Shown here: positions 14,790 through 22,395 of the stretch, in pieces
Numbering within the stretch: the stretch's first letter is position 1
Layout: the number at the start of each line of letters is the position of its first letter
Assembly: GCA_002429615.1 (NCBI GenBank)
Contig: DJAN01000231.1
Span: 1 to 25,645 of the forward strand
DNA from: Lysobacteraceae bacterium UBA6001
Lineage (GTDB): Bacteria > Pseudomonadota > Gammaproteobacteria > Xanthomonadales > Xanthomonadaceae
Direction of reading: 5' to 3'
Length of the DNA stretch: 25,645 nt
Position numbers and translations under genes: made by a program
The notes under the pieces: model-generated
Told to the model about the DNA's origin: nothing
Database searches by the model: none
What the model saw: the letters and a program-made list of their open reading frames with translations, nothing else

Positions 14790-16301
14790 ATGACCCGCCA
14801 CGCGCTCGACCTTCCCGACACGCCGGTACGCCGCGTCGTCATCGCCGGCGGCGGCACCGCCGGCTGGATGGCCGCCGCGGCGATCTCCAAGATCCTCGGG
14901 CGGCAGCTGCAGATCACCCTGGTCGAGTCCGAGCAGATCGGCACGGTGGGCGTGGGCGAGGCGACGATCCCGCCGCTGGTGACCTTCCACCGGCTGATGG
15001 AGATCGACGAGCGTGCGTTCATGGCCGCCACCCAGGGCGCGATCAAGCTCGGCATCCTGTTCGAGAACTGGCGCGACATCGGCCACCGCTATTTCCATTC
15101 GTTCGGCACCACCGGTCGCGACCACTGGACCGCCGGATTCCAGCACTTCTGGCTGCGCGGCCGCGAACGCGGGCTGGCCAGCGACTACGCCGACTACAAC
15201 GTCGAATCGGTGGCCGCGCGCGAGAAGCGCTTCGCGCACCTGCCCAACATGGGCATGAACTACGCCTACCACTTCGACGCCAGCCTGTATGGCAAGTTCA
15301 TGCGTCAGATCGCCGAGCAGCACGGCACCCGGCGCGTGGAGGGCAAGATCGCCGAGGTGCTGCTGCACGAGGACAGCGGCTGCATCCGTTCGCTGCGGCT
15401 GGAATCGGGCGACGTGATCGAGGGCGACTTGTTCATCGACTGCACGGGCTTTCGCGCCCTGTTGATCGACAAGGCGCTGGGGGTGGGCTTCGAGGACTGG
15501 TCGCACTGGCTGTTCAACGACAGCGCGCAGGCGGTGCAGACCGCCGCGGTGGAGGATGCCGCGCCGTACACCAGCGCCATCGCCGAGGAGGCCGGCTGGC
15601 AGTGGCGGATTCCGCTGCAGCGGCGGGTGGGCAACGGCATCGTGTATTCGAGCCGGCACATGGACGACGACCGCGCGCGCGAGATCTTCGAAGGCAGCCT
15701 GCGCGGCGAACAGACCTCGCGGATGCTGCAGATCCGCTTCCGCCCCGGCCGGCGCGAACACAGCTGGTACCGCAACTGCATCGCGCTGGGGCTGGCTGGC
15801 AGCTTCATCGAGCCGCTGGAATCGACCACCATCCACCTGATCCAGCGTGGCATCACCCGGCTGATGCAGTGCTTCCCGAAGGTGCTCAGCGCGGTGGACA
15901 TCGAGGAATACAACCGGCAGATGGCCGAGGAGCTGGTGCATGTGCGCGACTTCGTGGTGCTGCACTACGCCCTGACCGACCGCCGCGATACGGCCTACTG
16001 GCGCGCCTGCCACGAAATGACGCTGCCGCCTTCGCTGCAGCATCGCATCGACCTGTTCCGCGAGACCGGCATCGTGTTCCACCAGCCCAACGAGCTGTTC
16101 GCGGAGAACTCGTGGATCCAGGTGATGATGGGGCAGGGCAACATGCCCCGGCAGCACCATCCCACCGCCGACCTGATGGGCGACGAGGAACTGGGCCGTT
16201 TCCTCAACGCCGCGCGCGAGCATGCCGCGCGCACCGCCGCGCAGCTGCCCAGCCACCAGGCCTACCTGGAGCGCTGGTGCCCGGCCACGCCCCAGCCCTG
16301 A
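14790..16301 (+). CDS. Flavin-dependent (tryptophan-type) halogenase 2, canonical motifs
   Basis: A 503-residue tryptophan-halogenase family protein with every hallmark. GGGTAGWMAAAAISKIL is the FAD-binding start and VGEATIPPLVTFHRLM follows. A lysine in GAIKLGILFENW (Lys86) lies at the presumed catalytic position. The full WxWxIP motif is W270-Q-W-R-I-P275, and LAGSFIEPLESTTIHLIQRG is in the C-terminal half. WxWxIP is thought to keep the enzyme from acting as a monooxygenase. It has AAAGGATG upstream and starts 14 bp after the cupin gene. It is clearly paralogous to halogenase 1 but well diverged, so this is an old duplication. No flavin reductase is encoded nearby, so reduced FAD must come from elsewhere. 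Substrate unknown. Confidence 0.92.
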   Translation: MTRHALDLPDTPVRRVVIAGGGTAGWMAAAAISKILGRQLQITLVESEQIGTVGVGEATIPPLVTFHRLMEIDERAFMAATQGAIKLGILFENWRDIGHRYFHSFGTTGRDHWTAGFQHFWLRGRERGLASDYADYNVESVAAREKRFAHLPNMGMNYAYHFDASLYGKFMRQIAEQHGTRRVEGKIAEVLLHEDSGCIRSLRLESGDVIEGDLFIDCTGFRALLIDKALGVGFEDWSHWLFNDSAQAVQTAAVEDAAPYTSAIAEEAGWQWRIPLQRRVGNGIVYSSRHMDDDRAREIFEGSLRGEQTSRMLQIRFRPGRREHSWYRNCIALGLAGSFIEPLESTTIHLIQRGITRLMQCFPKVLSAVDIEEYNRQMAEELVHVRDFVVLHYALTDRRDTAYWRACHEMTLPPSLQHRIDLFRETGIVFHQPNELFAENSWIQVMMGQGNMPRQHHPTADLMGDEELGRFLNAAREHAARTAAQLPSHQAYLERWCPATPQP

Positions 16302-16327
16302 TCGTCGCCAACCGAGGAGGCCGCGCC

Positions 16328-17617
16328 ATGCGTGCGATGAAGTGGATGCTGTCGTGTCTGTGGCTGCTGGCCGCGAGCGCGCCGGCGCTGGCGGCGGGAC
16401 CGAGCCAGGTGAAGATCGTGGAGGCCGAAGGCGCCTACCGGCTGCTGGTGGATGGGCAGCCGTTCTTCATCAAGGGCGGTGGTGGCAGCGGTCATCTCGA
16501 CGAACTGGCCGCGCGCGGCGGCAATGCGGTGCGCACCTGGCGCGTGGACAGCGACCCGGCGCAGATGCGCGCCTTCCTCGACAATGCGCAGCGGCTGGGG
16601 TTGAAGGTCGCGGTGGGCATCGAGGTCGGCAACGAACGCCACGGCTTCAACTACGACGATGACGCCGCGGTGGCCGCGCAGCTGGCGCGTATCCGTGGCG
16701 AGGTCGAGGCGTGGAAGGACCACCCGGCGGTGCTGATGTGGGTGGCCGGCAACGAGCTCAACCTGCACTACAGCAACCAGAAGGTGTGGAATGCGATCGG
16801 CGGCATCGCCGACATGATCCACGAGGTCGACCCGAACCACCCGGTGATGACGACGCTGGCTGGTTTCGACAGGCCGCTGATCGAGCAGATCAAGCAGCGT
16901 GCTGGCAGCCTGGACCTGATCGGCATCCAGCTGTATGGCAATCTCGGCGAGCTACCGGACAAGCTGCGCGACAGCCGCTGGACCGGCCCCTACGTGGTCA
17001 CCGAATGGGGTCCGACCGGGCATTGGGAATCGCCGCTGACGCGATGGGGCGCGCCGATCGAGGACGACGCCTCGCGCAAGGCCGGCGTGCTGCTGGAGCG
17101 CTACCAGCGCTACATCGACGACGAACATCGCCAGGGCCTGGGCTCCTTCGTGTTCCTGTGGGGCCAGAAGCAGGAACGCACGCCGACGTGGTACGGCCTG
17201 TTCCTGCCGGACGGCGAATCGACGCCGAGCGTGGACGCGATGCAGTTCGCCTGGACGGGCCAGTGGCCGAAGAACCGCGCGCCGGCGATCGCACCGATCC
17301 GGGTGGACGACCGGCTGGCGACCAGCAGCGTGGTGCTCAAGCCGGGCAGCACGCACAAGGCGCATGTACGCGCCTCCGACAAGGACGGCGACACGCTGGA
17401 CTATCGCTGGACGCTGCGCGAGGAGAGCACGGCGACCAGCATCGGCGGCGATCCGGAGCACCTGCCGCAAGCGCTGGACGGCGTTATCCAGGAAGCCGGC
17501 GCGGGAGAGATCACGCTGACCGCGCCGACAAAGCCGGGCAACTATCGCCTGTTTGTCGAGGTGCGCGACGGGCAGGGTCACGCGGCGTATGCGAACTTTC
17601 CGCTGCGGGTGGAGTAG
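16328..17617 (+). CDS. Exported TIM-barrel glycosidase (GH2-like) with C-terminal Ig-like domain
   Basis: A 429-residue secreted protein. The signal peptide MKWMLSCLWLLAASAPALAA precedes a strand-rich start (YRLLVDGQPFFIKGGGG) and then a GH2-type TIM barrel. The acid/base glutamate is probably Glu143 in GNELN and the nucleophile Glu226 in VVTEWG, the classic clan GH-A spacing on strands 4 and 7. Residues from about 330 (KAHVRASDKDGDTLDYRW) form an Ig/PKD-like domain. GAGGAGG lies at 16313-16319. As the last enzyme of the halogenase operon below the TonB receptor, it would cut a glycan in the periplasm or outside, before or after import. Specificity cannot be read; beta-glucans or beta-glucosides are plausible. 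It is shorter than true GH2 enzymes because it lacks the N-terminal jelly-roll domain. Confidence 0.82.
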   Translation: MRAMKWMLSCLWLLAASAPALAAGPSQVKIVEAEGAYRLLVDGQPFFIKGGGGSGHLDELAARGGNAVRTWRVDSDPAQMRAFLDNAQRLGLKVAVGIEVGNERHGFNYDDDAAVAAQLARIRGEVEAWKDHPAVLMWVAGNELNLHYSNQKVWNAIGGIADMIHEVDPNHPVMTTLAGFDRPLIEQIKQRAGSLDLIGIQLYGNLGELPDKLRDSRWTGPYVVTEWGPTGHWESPLTRWGAPIEDDASRKAGVLLERYQRYIDDEHRQGLGSFVFLWGQKQERTPTWYGLFLPDGESTPSVDAMQFAWTGQWPKNRAPAIAPIRVDDRLATSSVVLKPGSTHKAHVRASDKDGDTLDYRWTLREESTATSIGGDPEHLPQALDGVIQEAGAGEITLTAPTKPGNYRLFVEVRDGQGHAAYANFPLRVE

Positions 17618-17623
17618 CAGGCG

Positions 17624-17941
17624 GTGTCTGCCCGACTGGACGGATACCCCGTGAAACCCCGCTGGGCCGCCATCGGCGCGGCGGTGTCCTTGACGCTGTC
17701 GGCCGCATTGTTTGTCGTGCATGTGGTTTTGAACGAGAAGTATCTGGCACACGCGCCGACAATGCCGGACATCGCCAGCGGTGCTGTCCAGCCGGTGTCC
17801 GCACACGGCGTCACCCTCTACTTTTCCGCCGCGCAGCTGCTGCTGCTCGATGCATGCGCGAACGGCATCGTCGCGGCTGGGATGGTGGGTGGCCTCTTCC
17901 TGCACAGGTGGCGTTTCGACGGAAACCGCCGTTCGCGATGA
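17624..17941 (+). CDS. Small membrane protein of unknown function
   Basis: A 105-residue ORF starting at GTG 17624, 6 bp after the glycosidase stop; an in-frame GTG at 17651 (KPRWAAIGAAV) is an alternative start. Two hydrophobic segments are evident, about AAIGAAVSLTLSAALFVVHVVL and LYFSAAQLLLLDACANGIVAAGMVGGLFL, linked by a polar loop and ending in a basic tail (RWRFDGNRRSR), which suggests a two-pass inner-membrane protein. I recognise no family. It is convergent with the lipocalin gene 13 bp away. The ORF is supported by its hydrophobic pattern and position only. Confidence 0.55.
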   Translation: MSARLDGYPVKPRWAAIGAAVSLTLSAALFVVHVVLNEKYLAHAPTMPDIASGAVQPVSAHGVTLYFSAAQLLLLDACANGIVAAGMVGGLFLHRWRFDGNRRSR

Positions 17942-17954
17942 AGGTGCCCACAAC

Positions 17955-18494
17955 TCAGCGCGACGACTGCGGCACCCGCCGCACCTTGCTCGTGTCGTAC
18001 CCCAGCGCGGCGATCCGCGCGATCGCCGCCTGGTAGTCCTGCTCGGACACCTGTGGCGTGCGCGCCATGAACCAGACGTAGTCGCGCTTGCTGCGCGCCA
18101 CGATCGTCTGCTGGTAGTCCGGGCTGACCCAGGCGATCACATATTCGGCCTGGATCGGCCACACGAACTGCATGTCCCACACCGCGCCGCTGCCCACCTC
18201 GCGCACGCGGCCGATCGGGTGCATCGTCTTGACTGGCGCGTCGAAGCCGCCCTTGCGATAGGTGAAGGTGGTCTGGATGCGGCCATCCTCGCGCGGCGCG
18301 TAGGACTCCACCGCATCGAAGGCCTCCCGCTCGGGCCAGGACGGGATGTGCGCAATGACGTACCAGTCGCCCATGAAGCGCGGCACGTCCACCTGCGCGG
18401 CACGCGGCAATGGACGCGCCGGCTGCCCGCTGCAGGCGGCCAGCAGCGCGGCGACGGAAAGGCCCAGCATCGAACGCAGGCGCGGAACACGCAT
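17955..18494 (-). CDS. blc: Outer-membrane lipocalin (Blc family lipoprotein)
   Basis: A 179-residue bacterial lipocalin that binds lipids, probably lysophospholipids or damaged fatty acids, in the envelope. It begins with a lipoprotein signal peptide with lipobox LLAAC (Cys21), then the lipocalin GxW motif in FMGDWYVIAHIPSWPE. The conserved Blc segments TFTYRKGGFD, VWPIQAEYVIAWVSPDYQQTIV and YVWFMARTPQVSEQDY follow. It is the last gene of the seven-gene lipid operon, 14 bp after the second methyltransferase. Blc genes recur in ECF-sigma/ChrR-linked lipid clusters, fitting a role in handling modified or damaged lipids. Confidence 0.9.
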   Translation of the reverse strand: MRVPRLRSMLGLSVAALLAACSGQPARPLPRAAQVDVPRFMGDWYVIAHIPSWPEREAFDAVESYAPREDGRIQTTFTYRKGGFDAPVKTMHPIGRVREVGSGAVWDMQFVWPIQAEYVIAWVSPDYQQTIVARSKRDYVWFMARTPQVSEQDYQAAIARIAALGYDTSKVRRVPQSSR

Positions 18495-18508
18495 GGCGGC
18501 AGCCTCCT

Positions 18509-19582
18509 TCAGCGCGGACGGAACAGGTAATGGGCCACCAGCCACTGCTGGCCGTGGTCGTAGCCGAACAGCTCGGCGCAGGCCATCCAGAACATCCGCC
18601 AGCGTTGCCACCACAGCGGCGCGGCGGCTTCGCCATAGGTCTGGCGCAGCACCGCCATCAGCACGTCGCGCTGCTGGTCCTGGCGCGCCAGCCAGTGGTT
18701 GGCGGTGCGCTGGTAGTGGGTGCCGTCGAGCAGCCAGCGCTGTTGCAGCAGCAGGTCGTGCTGGAAATGCAGCAGCGTGTCGGCGGCCGGCATCAGCCCA
18801 CCGGTGAAGAAGTGGCGCGCCATCCAGTCGCTTTCGCCGTCGGTCTCGAACGGATACAGCAGCTCGCGGTGCGCGAAGATATGCGCGAACAGCAGGCCCT
18901 CCGGGCGCAGCCAGGCGGCGATGCGCGCCAGCAGCACGTCGTAGTTGCGCAGGTGCTCGAACATCTCCACCGACACGCAGCGGTCGAACGCGCGCGCCGG
19001 CAGCGTCAGGCGGTTCACGTCGCAGGTGATGACCCGCACGTTGCCCAGCCCGCGTGCGCGGCATTGCGCCTCGATATGGGCGCGCTGCCCGTGCGAGTTG
19101 GACACCGCGGTGATGCGCGCGTGCGGCAGGCGCTCGGCCATCCACAGCGTCAGCGAGCCCCAGCCGCATCCCAGTTCGAGAATGTCCTGGCCGTCGGCCA
19201 GGCCGGCACGCGCCTCGTACAGCGCCAGCATCGCGTCCTCGCCCTGGTCCAGGCTTTCCGTGCCGGTGGGATAGTAGCCACTGCTGTATTTCAGGCGGCT
19301 GCCCAGGCAGCCCTGGAAGAATGCCGGCGGCACCTCGTAGTGCTGGCGGTTGGCGGCATCCACGTGCAGCGCCAGCGGGCTGGTGGCCAGTTCGAGCAGA
19401 CGGGCCGACTGGCGCGCCGATTGCGCCTGCAACCCGCCGGCACGTTCCTCGCGCAGGCGCTGCGCGCAGAGGCGGCGGATGCCCAGGCGCAGCAGCGCGT
19501 CGGGCAGCAGGCCGCGTTCGGCCAGGCCGGTGAGGCCGGGTGCGGTATCCACCGGGGCGGGCAGGGCGAGGGTACTGGTCAT
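18509..19582 (-). CDS. Cfa-like SAM-dependent methyltransferase 2
   Basis: A 357-residue methyltransferase of the cyclopropane-fatty-acid-synthase/coclaurine-N-methyltransferase superfamily. After a helical N-terminus it has the substrate entry segment QHYEVPPAFFQGCLG and LKYSSGYYPTGTESLDQ. SAM motif I is DILELGCGWGSLTLWMAE, then VITCDVNRLTLP and the acidic SVEMFEHLRNYD. The cysteine of the E. coli Cfa YSCAYW motif is serine here, whereas the downstream histidine (FAHIFAH) is kept. It lacks the long Cfa N-terminal domain. The ATG overlaps the DUF1295 stop (ATGA). It may methylate a double bond or an intermediate made by the other methyltransferase; whether it makes a cyclopropane ring cannot be told. 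A lipid-tail substrate is inferred from the operon. Confidence 0.82.
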   Translation of the reverse strand: MTSTLALPAPVDTAPGLTGLAERGLLPDALLRLGIRRLCAQRLREERAGGLQAQSARQSARLLELATSPLALHVDAANRQHYEVPPAFFQGCLGSRLKYSSGYYPTGTESLDQGEDAMLALYEARAGLADGQDILELGCGWGSLTLWMAERLPHARITAVSNSHGQRAHIEAQCRARGLGNVRVITCDVNRLTLPARAFDRCVSVEMFEHLRNYDVLLARIAAWLRPEGLLFAHIFAHRELLYPFETDGESDWMARHFFTGGLMPAADTLLHFQHDLLLQQRWLLDGTHYQRTANHWLARQDQQRDVLMAVLRQTYGEAAAPLWWQRWRMFWMACAELFGYDHGQQWLVAHYLFRPR

Positions 19583-20367
19583 GACGAGGACTCCGTAGCG
19601 GCGGAACGGCGCGGCGGCCAGGGAAACAGCATCGAAGTGGTGCGCTGGTACTCGCGATAGGCCTCGCCGCGCGTGCGCAGCGCCTGCTGCTCGGTGTACG
19701 GCACGCCGCTGAGCCAGCGCAGGAACACATACATCACCAGCGGTCCGCTCCAGGCGAGCCAACCCAGCGGCGCGCCGGCGGCCAGCACCACGTAGGTGAA
19801 CCAGTGCAGCCATTCGAAGAAGTAGTTGGGATGACGCGAGTAGCGCCACAGCCCGACGCGGCACACCTGCCCACGCCGCGCGGGATCGGCCCGGAAACGG
19901 GCGAGCTGGCGGTCGGCCAGCGACTCGCCGCCCACCGCCAGCAGCCATACCGCGGCCGCGAGCGCGAGGCGGCCGGGCCCGGCCTCGGTCTGTCCGGCCA
20001 CCGCGACGAAGGGCAGCGCGAACAGCACCACCAGCAGCGCCTGCGCCATGAAGAAGCCGAGAATCCAGCCCTGGTGTCCCTGCCAGTGCGCGCGCAGATG
20101 CGCGTAGCGTCCGTCTTCGGCTTCGCCGCGCACGCGCCGCCACAGATGCCACGCCAGCCGCAGCCCCCACAAGCCACCGAACAGCGCCAGCGCCAAGCGC
20201 GCGGGCAGGGCGCCGGTCCCGCCCGCGGCCAGTACCACCGCGCTGCTACCCACGCCCAGCGCCCACAAGGCGTCGACGATGCCGATGTTGCGCTGTCGAC
20301 GCTGCCAGCCCCAACCGGCCAGCATCATCGCCACCGCACCCAGCGCCACCCAGAGCAGTGTGTTCAT
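19579..20367 (-). CDS. DUF1295 membrane protein (steroid 5-alpha-reductase/ICMT-like)
   Basis: A 262-residue polytopic inner-membrane protein with six or seven hydrophobic helices, from MNTLLWVALGAVAMMLAGWGW onward. The C-terminal catalytic-type signature of DUF1295 is complete: GLWRYSRHPNYFFEWLHWFTYV, then YTEQQALRTRGEAYREYQRTT and FPWPPR. Related families reduce double bonds with NADPH or methylate isoprenylated cysteines. In lipid-modification clusters DUF1295 proteins are thought to act on fatty acyl tails, though no reaction is proven as far as I know. It starts 4 bp after methyltransferase 1 and overlaps methyltransferase 2. A reductase acting on a methylene or unsaturated intermediate would fit the operon, but this is inference. 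Confidence 0.87.
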   Translation of the reverse strand: MNTLLWVALGAVAMMLAGWGWQRRQRNIGIVDALWALGVGSSAVVLAAGGTGALPARLALALFGGLWGLRLAWHLWRRVRGEAEDGRYAHLRAHWQGHQGWILGFFMAQALLVVLFALPFVAVAGQTEAGPGRLALAAAVWLLAVGGESLADRQLARFRADPARRGQVCRVGLWRYSRHPNYFFEWLHWFTYVVLAAGAPLGWLAWSGPLVMYVFLRWLSGVPYTEQQALRTRGEAYREYQRTTSMLFPWPPRRSAATESSS

Positions 20368-20371
20368 GGCT

Positions 20372-21631
20372 TCATCCCGCTGCGTCCACCGCCAGCGGCG
20401 CACGGTGGTCCGGCCGCGCCAGCAGCAGTTGCGAGACGCCGATCGAGCGTTCGAGGAAGCCGCCTTCGCAGTACGCCAGGTAGAACTCCCACAGGCGGAT
20501 GAAGGCGTCGTCGAAGCCCTGCGCGCGTACCGCGGCGCGCTGGGCCAGGAAGCGCTCGCGCCATGCGCGCAGCGTGTGCGCATACGACTGCCCGAAGTCG
20601 TGCTGGCCCACCAGCTGCAGGTCGCTGGCGCGGGTCTTGGCGCGCATGATCGCATCCAGCGACGGGATGAAGCTGCCCGGGAACACGAAGCGCTTGATGT
20701 AGTCCACGCTGCGCTGTGCCTGCGCGTAGCGGTGGTCCTCGATGGTGATGGCCTGGATCAGCGCCACCCCGTCGGGCTTGAGCAGGCGTGCCACGGTGGC
20801 GAAGTAGGTGTCGAGGAACTCGGCGCCGATGGCCTCGATCATCTCGATCGAGACCAGCTTGTCGTACTGGCCCTGCAGGTCACGATAGTCCTGCTGCAGC
20901 AGGGTGATGCGATCTTCGAGGCCCTCGGCGCGGATGCGCGATTCGGCCAGCGCGTACTGCTCGGCGGAGATGGTGGTGGTGGTGACATGGCAGCCATGCT
21001 CGCGCGCCGCATGCAGGGCGAAGCCGCCCCAGCCGGTGCCGATCTCGACCACGCGGTCGCCCGGTTGCAGGCGCAGCTGGCGGCAGATGCGTTCGAGCTT
21101 GCGCCGCGAGGCGACCTCCAGCGGTTCGGCCGGGTCGGCGAAGATCGCCGAGGAGTACATCAGGTCCGGCGACAGGAACAGCGAGAAGAACGCATTGCCG
21201 AGGTCGTAATGCGCGGAGATGTTGCGGCGGCTGCCTTCGCGGGTGTTGCGCCGCAGCCGGTTCCAGCCCCGCAGCAGCATCCCGCCCAGCCGCGCCGGGC
21301 CGCTTTCCAGGCCATCGAGCAGGTGGCGGTTGCGCACCAGCAGCCGCACCAGCGCCACCAGGTCATCGCAATGCCAGTCGCCGCGGATGTAGGCCTCGCC
21401 CGCGCCGACGCTGCCCTGCGCGGCCACCGCACGATAGAACGCCGGGTCGTCGATGGTGACGATGGCGCGCAGGCTACCGGCGCCGTCGCCCAGCACCACC
21501 TCGCCCCAGGCATCGCGCACGCACAGCGCACCGTCGCGCAGACCGGCGAGCTGCTGCAGCAGGCGCCGGCGCAGGAACGGGTCGAGCAGGCCCGGCTGGG
21601 CCACGGGGAGCGGACGGCGGAGCTGGTTCAT
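20372..21631 (-). CDS. Cfa-like SAM-dependent fatty-acyl methyltransferase 1
   Basis: A 419-residue protein of full cyclopropane-fatty-acyl-phospholipid-synthase layout. The N-terminal lipid-binding domain (VTIDDPAFYRAVAAQGSVGAGEAYIRGDW) is followed by NISAHYDLGNAFFSLFLS, SAM motif I VVEIGTGWGGFALHAA, and QQDYRDLQGQYDKLVSIEMI with the conserved acidic residue. Compared with E. coli Cfa, the YSCAYW cysteine is serine (MYSSAIF) and the bicarbonate-coordinating histidine position is glutamine (LIQAITIED); the late cysteine is kept (YLAYCEGG). These changes mark the subfamily found with DUF1365 and ChrR, suggesting chemistry other than ordinary cyclopropanation. The ATG overlaps the DUF1365 stop. 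Confidence 0.88.
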   Translation of the reverse strand: MNQLRRPLPVAQPGLLDPFLRRRLLQQLAGLRDGALCVRDAWGEVVLGDGAGSLRAIVTIDDPAFYRAVAAQGSVGAGEAYIRGDWHCDDLVALVRLLVRNRHLLDGLESGPARLGGMLLRGWNRLRRNTREGSRRNISAHYDLGNAFFSLFLSPDLMYSSAIFADPAEPLEVASRRKLERICRQLRLQPGDRVVEIGTGWGGFALHAAREHGCHVTTTTISAEQYALAESRIRAEGLEDRITLLQQDYRDLQGQYDKLVSIEMIEAIGAEFLDTYFATVARLLKPDGVALIQAITIEDHRYAQAQRSVDYIKRFVFPGSFIPSLDAIMRAKTRASDLQLVGQHDFGQSYAHTLRAWRERFLAQRAAVRAQGFDDAFIRLWEFYLAYCEGGFLERSIGVSQLLLARPDHRAPLAVDAAG

Positions 21632-22395
21632 CGGGATCTCCCGGCGAGGGTGGGGTGGTCGTGCACGGGGTTGCGCTTGAGCCACAGGCGCAGCGCCTGC
21701 CAATGGATCGCCAGCACGACCTGCAGCGTCATCAGCGGATAGCCGGCCAGCACGCGCGCCAGGCCGGGGCCATCCAGTGGCCGGCGCTGCATGTGCTGGA
21801 TCGCGTCGAACTGGCGCGTGCCGTCGCGCCAGACCTGCATGTGCACGTCGAGGCGCTCGTCGGGCGCGCGGAAGCGCCAGTCGTAGGCGCAGTCCATCGG
21901 CAGGAACGGCGAGACATGGAAACACTTGTCGAAGCGCCAGCGCAGCGCATCGCCGTGGCGCTCGGCGGTGCTGGCATCCAGCACATAGGCATGGCGCTGC
22001 TTCCACGGCGTGTTGGTGATCTCGGCGACGATGCAGTCCAGCGTCCGCCCGTCGGGCCGGTAGCAGTAGTAGAAGCTCACCGGATTGAAGACGTGGCCGG
22101 CATAGCGCAGGTGGGTCAGCAGCCGGATTGGGCCGCTGGGCCGGCGCCCGAGTTCGGCGGCCGCACGCTGCCGTACCGCTTCGGCCAGCGGCAGGTCGGG
22201 TTCGCCCAGGTAGTCGCGGCGATGGAAGGCGGCAAGGTTGCGCCGCTCCACCGACCACAGCCAGCGTCGCGTGAACAGCGTCGGCAGCTCGTCCAGGTCC
22301 AGCAGCAGCTGCGCGATCGGATAGCGGAAGGCATGTGCATGCGGCGCATGGCGCCGATGCACGACATGGCCGAAGTAGAGCGCGCTGCCGCTCAT
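21628..22395 (-). CDS. DUF1365 protein
   Basis: A 255-residue protein of the DUF1365 family, nearly always found beside a Cfa-like methyltransferase and an FAD oxidoreductase. Family hallmarks are LYFGHVVHRRHAPHAHAFRYPIA at the N-terminus, IRLLTHLRYAGHVFNPVSFYYCY with its conserved His, Asn and Pro, and FHVSPFLPMDCAYDWRF. It has no signal peptide or clear membrane helix apart from a hydrophobic C-terminal stretch (YPLMTLQVVLAIHWQAL), so it is probably membrane-associated from the cytoplasm. Both ends overlap their neighbours by four bases, implying tight stoichiometry. The function is not known; an accessory or catalytic role in acyl-tail modification is the usual inference. Confidence 0.92.
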   Translation of the reverse strand: MSGSALYFGHVVHRRHAPHAHAFRYPIAQLLLDLDELPTLFTRRWLWSVERRNLAAFHRRDYLGEPDLPLAEAVRQRAAAELGRRPSGPIRLLTHLRYAGHVFNPVSFYYCYRPDGRTLDCIVAEITNTPWKQRHAYVLDASTAERHGDALRWRFDKCFHVSPFLPMDCAYDWRFRAPDERLDVHMQVWRDGTRQFDAIQHMQRRPLDGPGLARVLAGYPLMTLQVVLAIHWQALRLWLKRNPVHDHPTLAGRSR

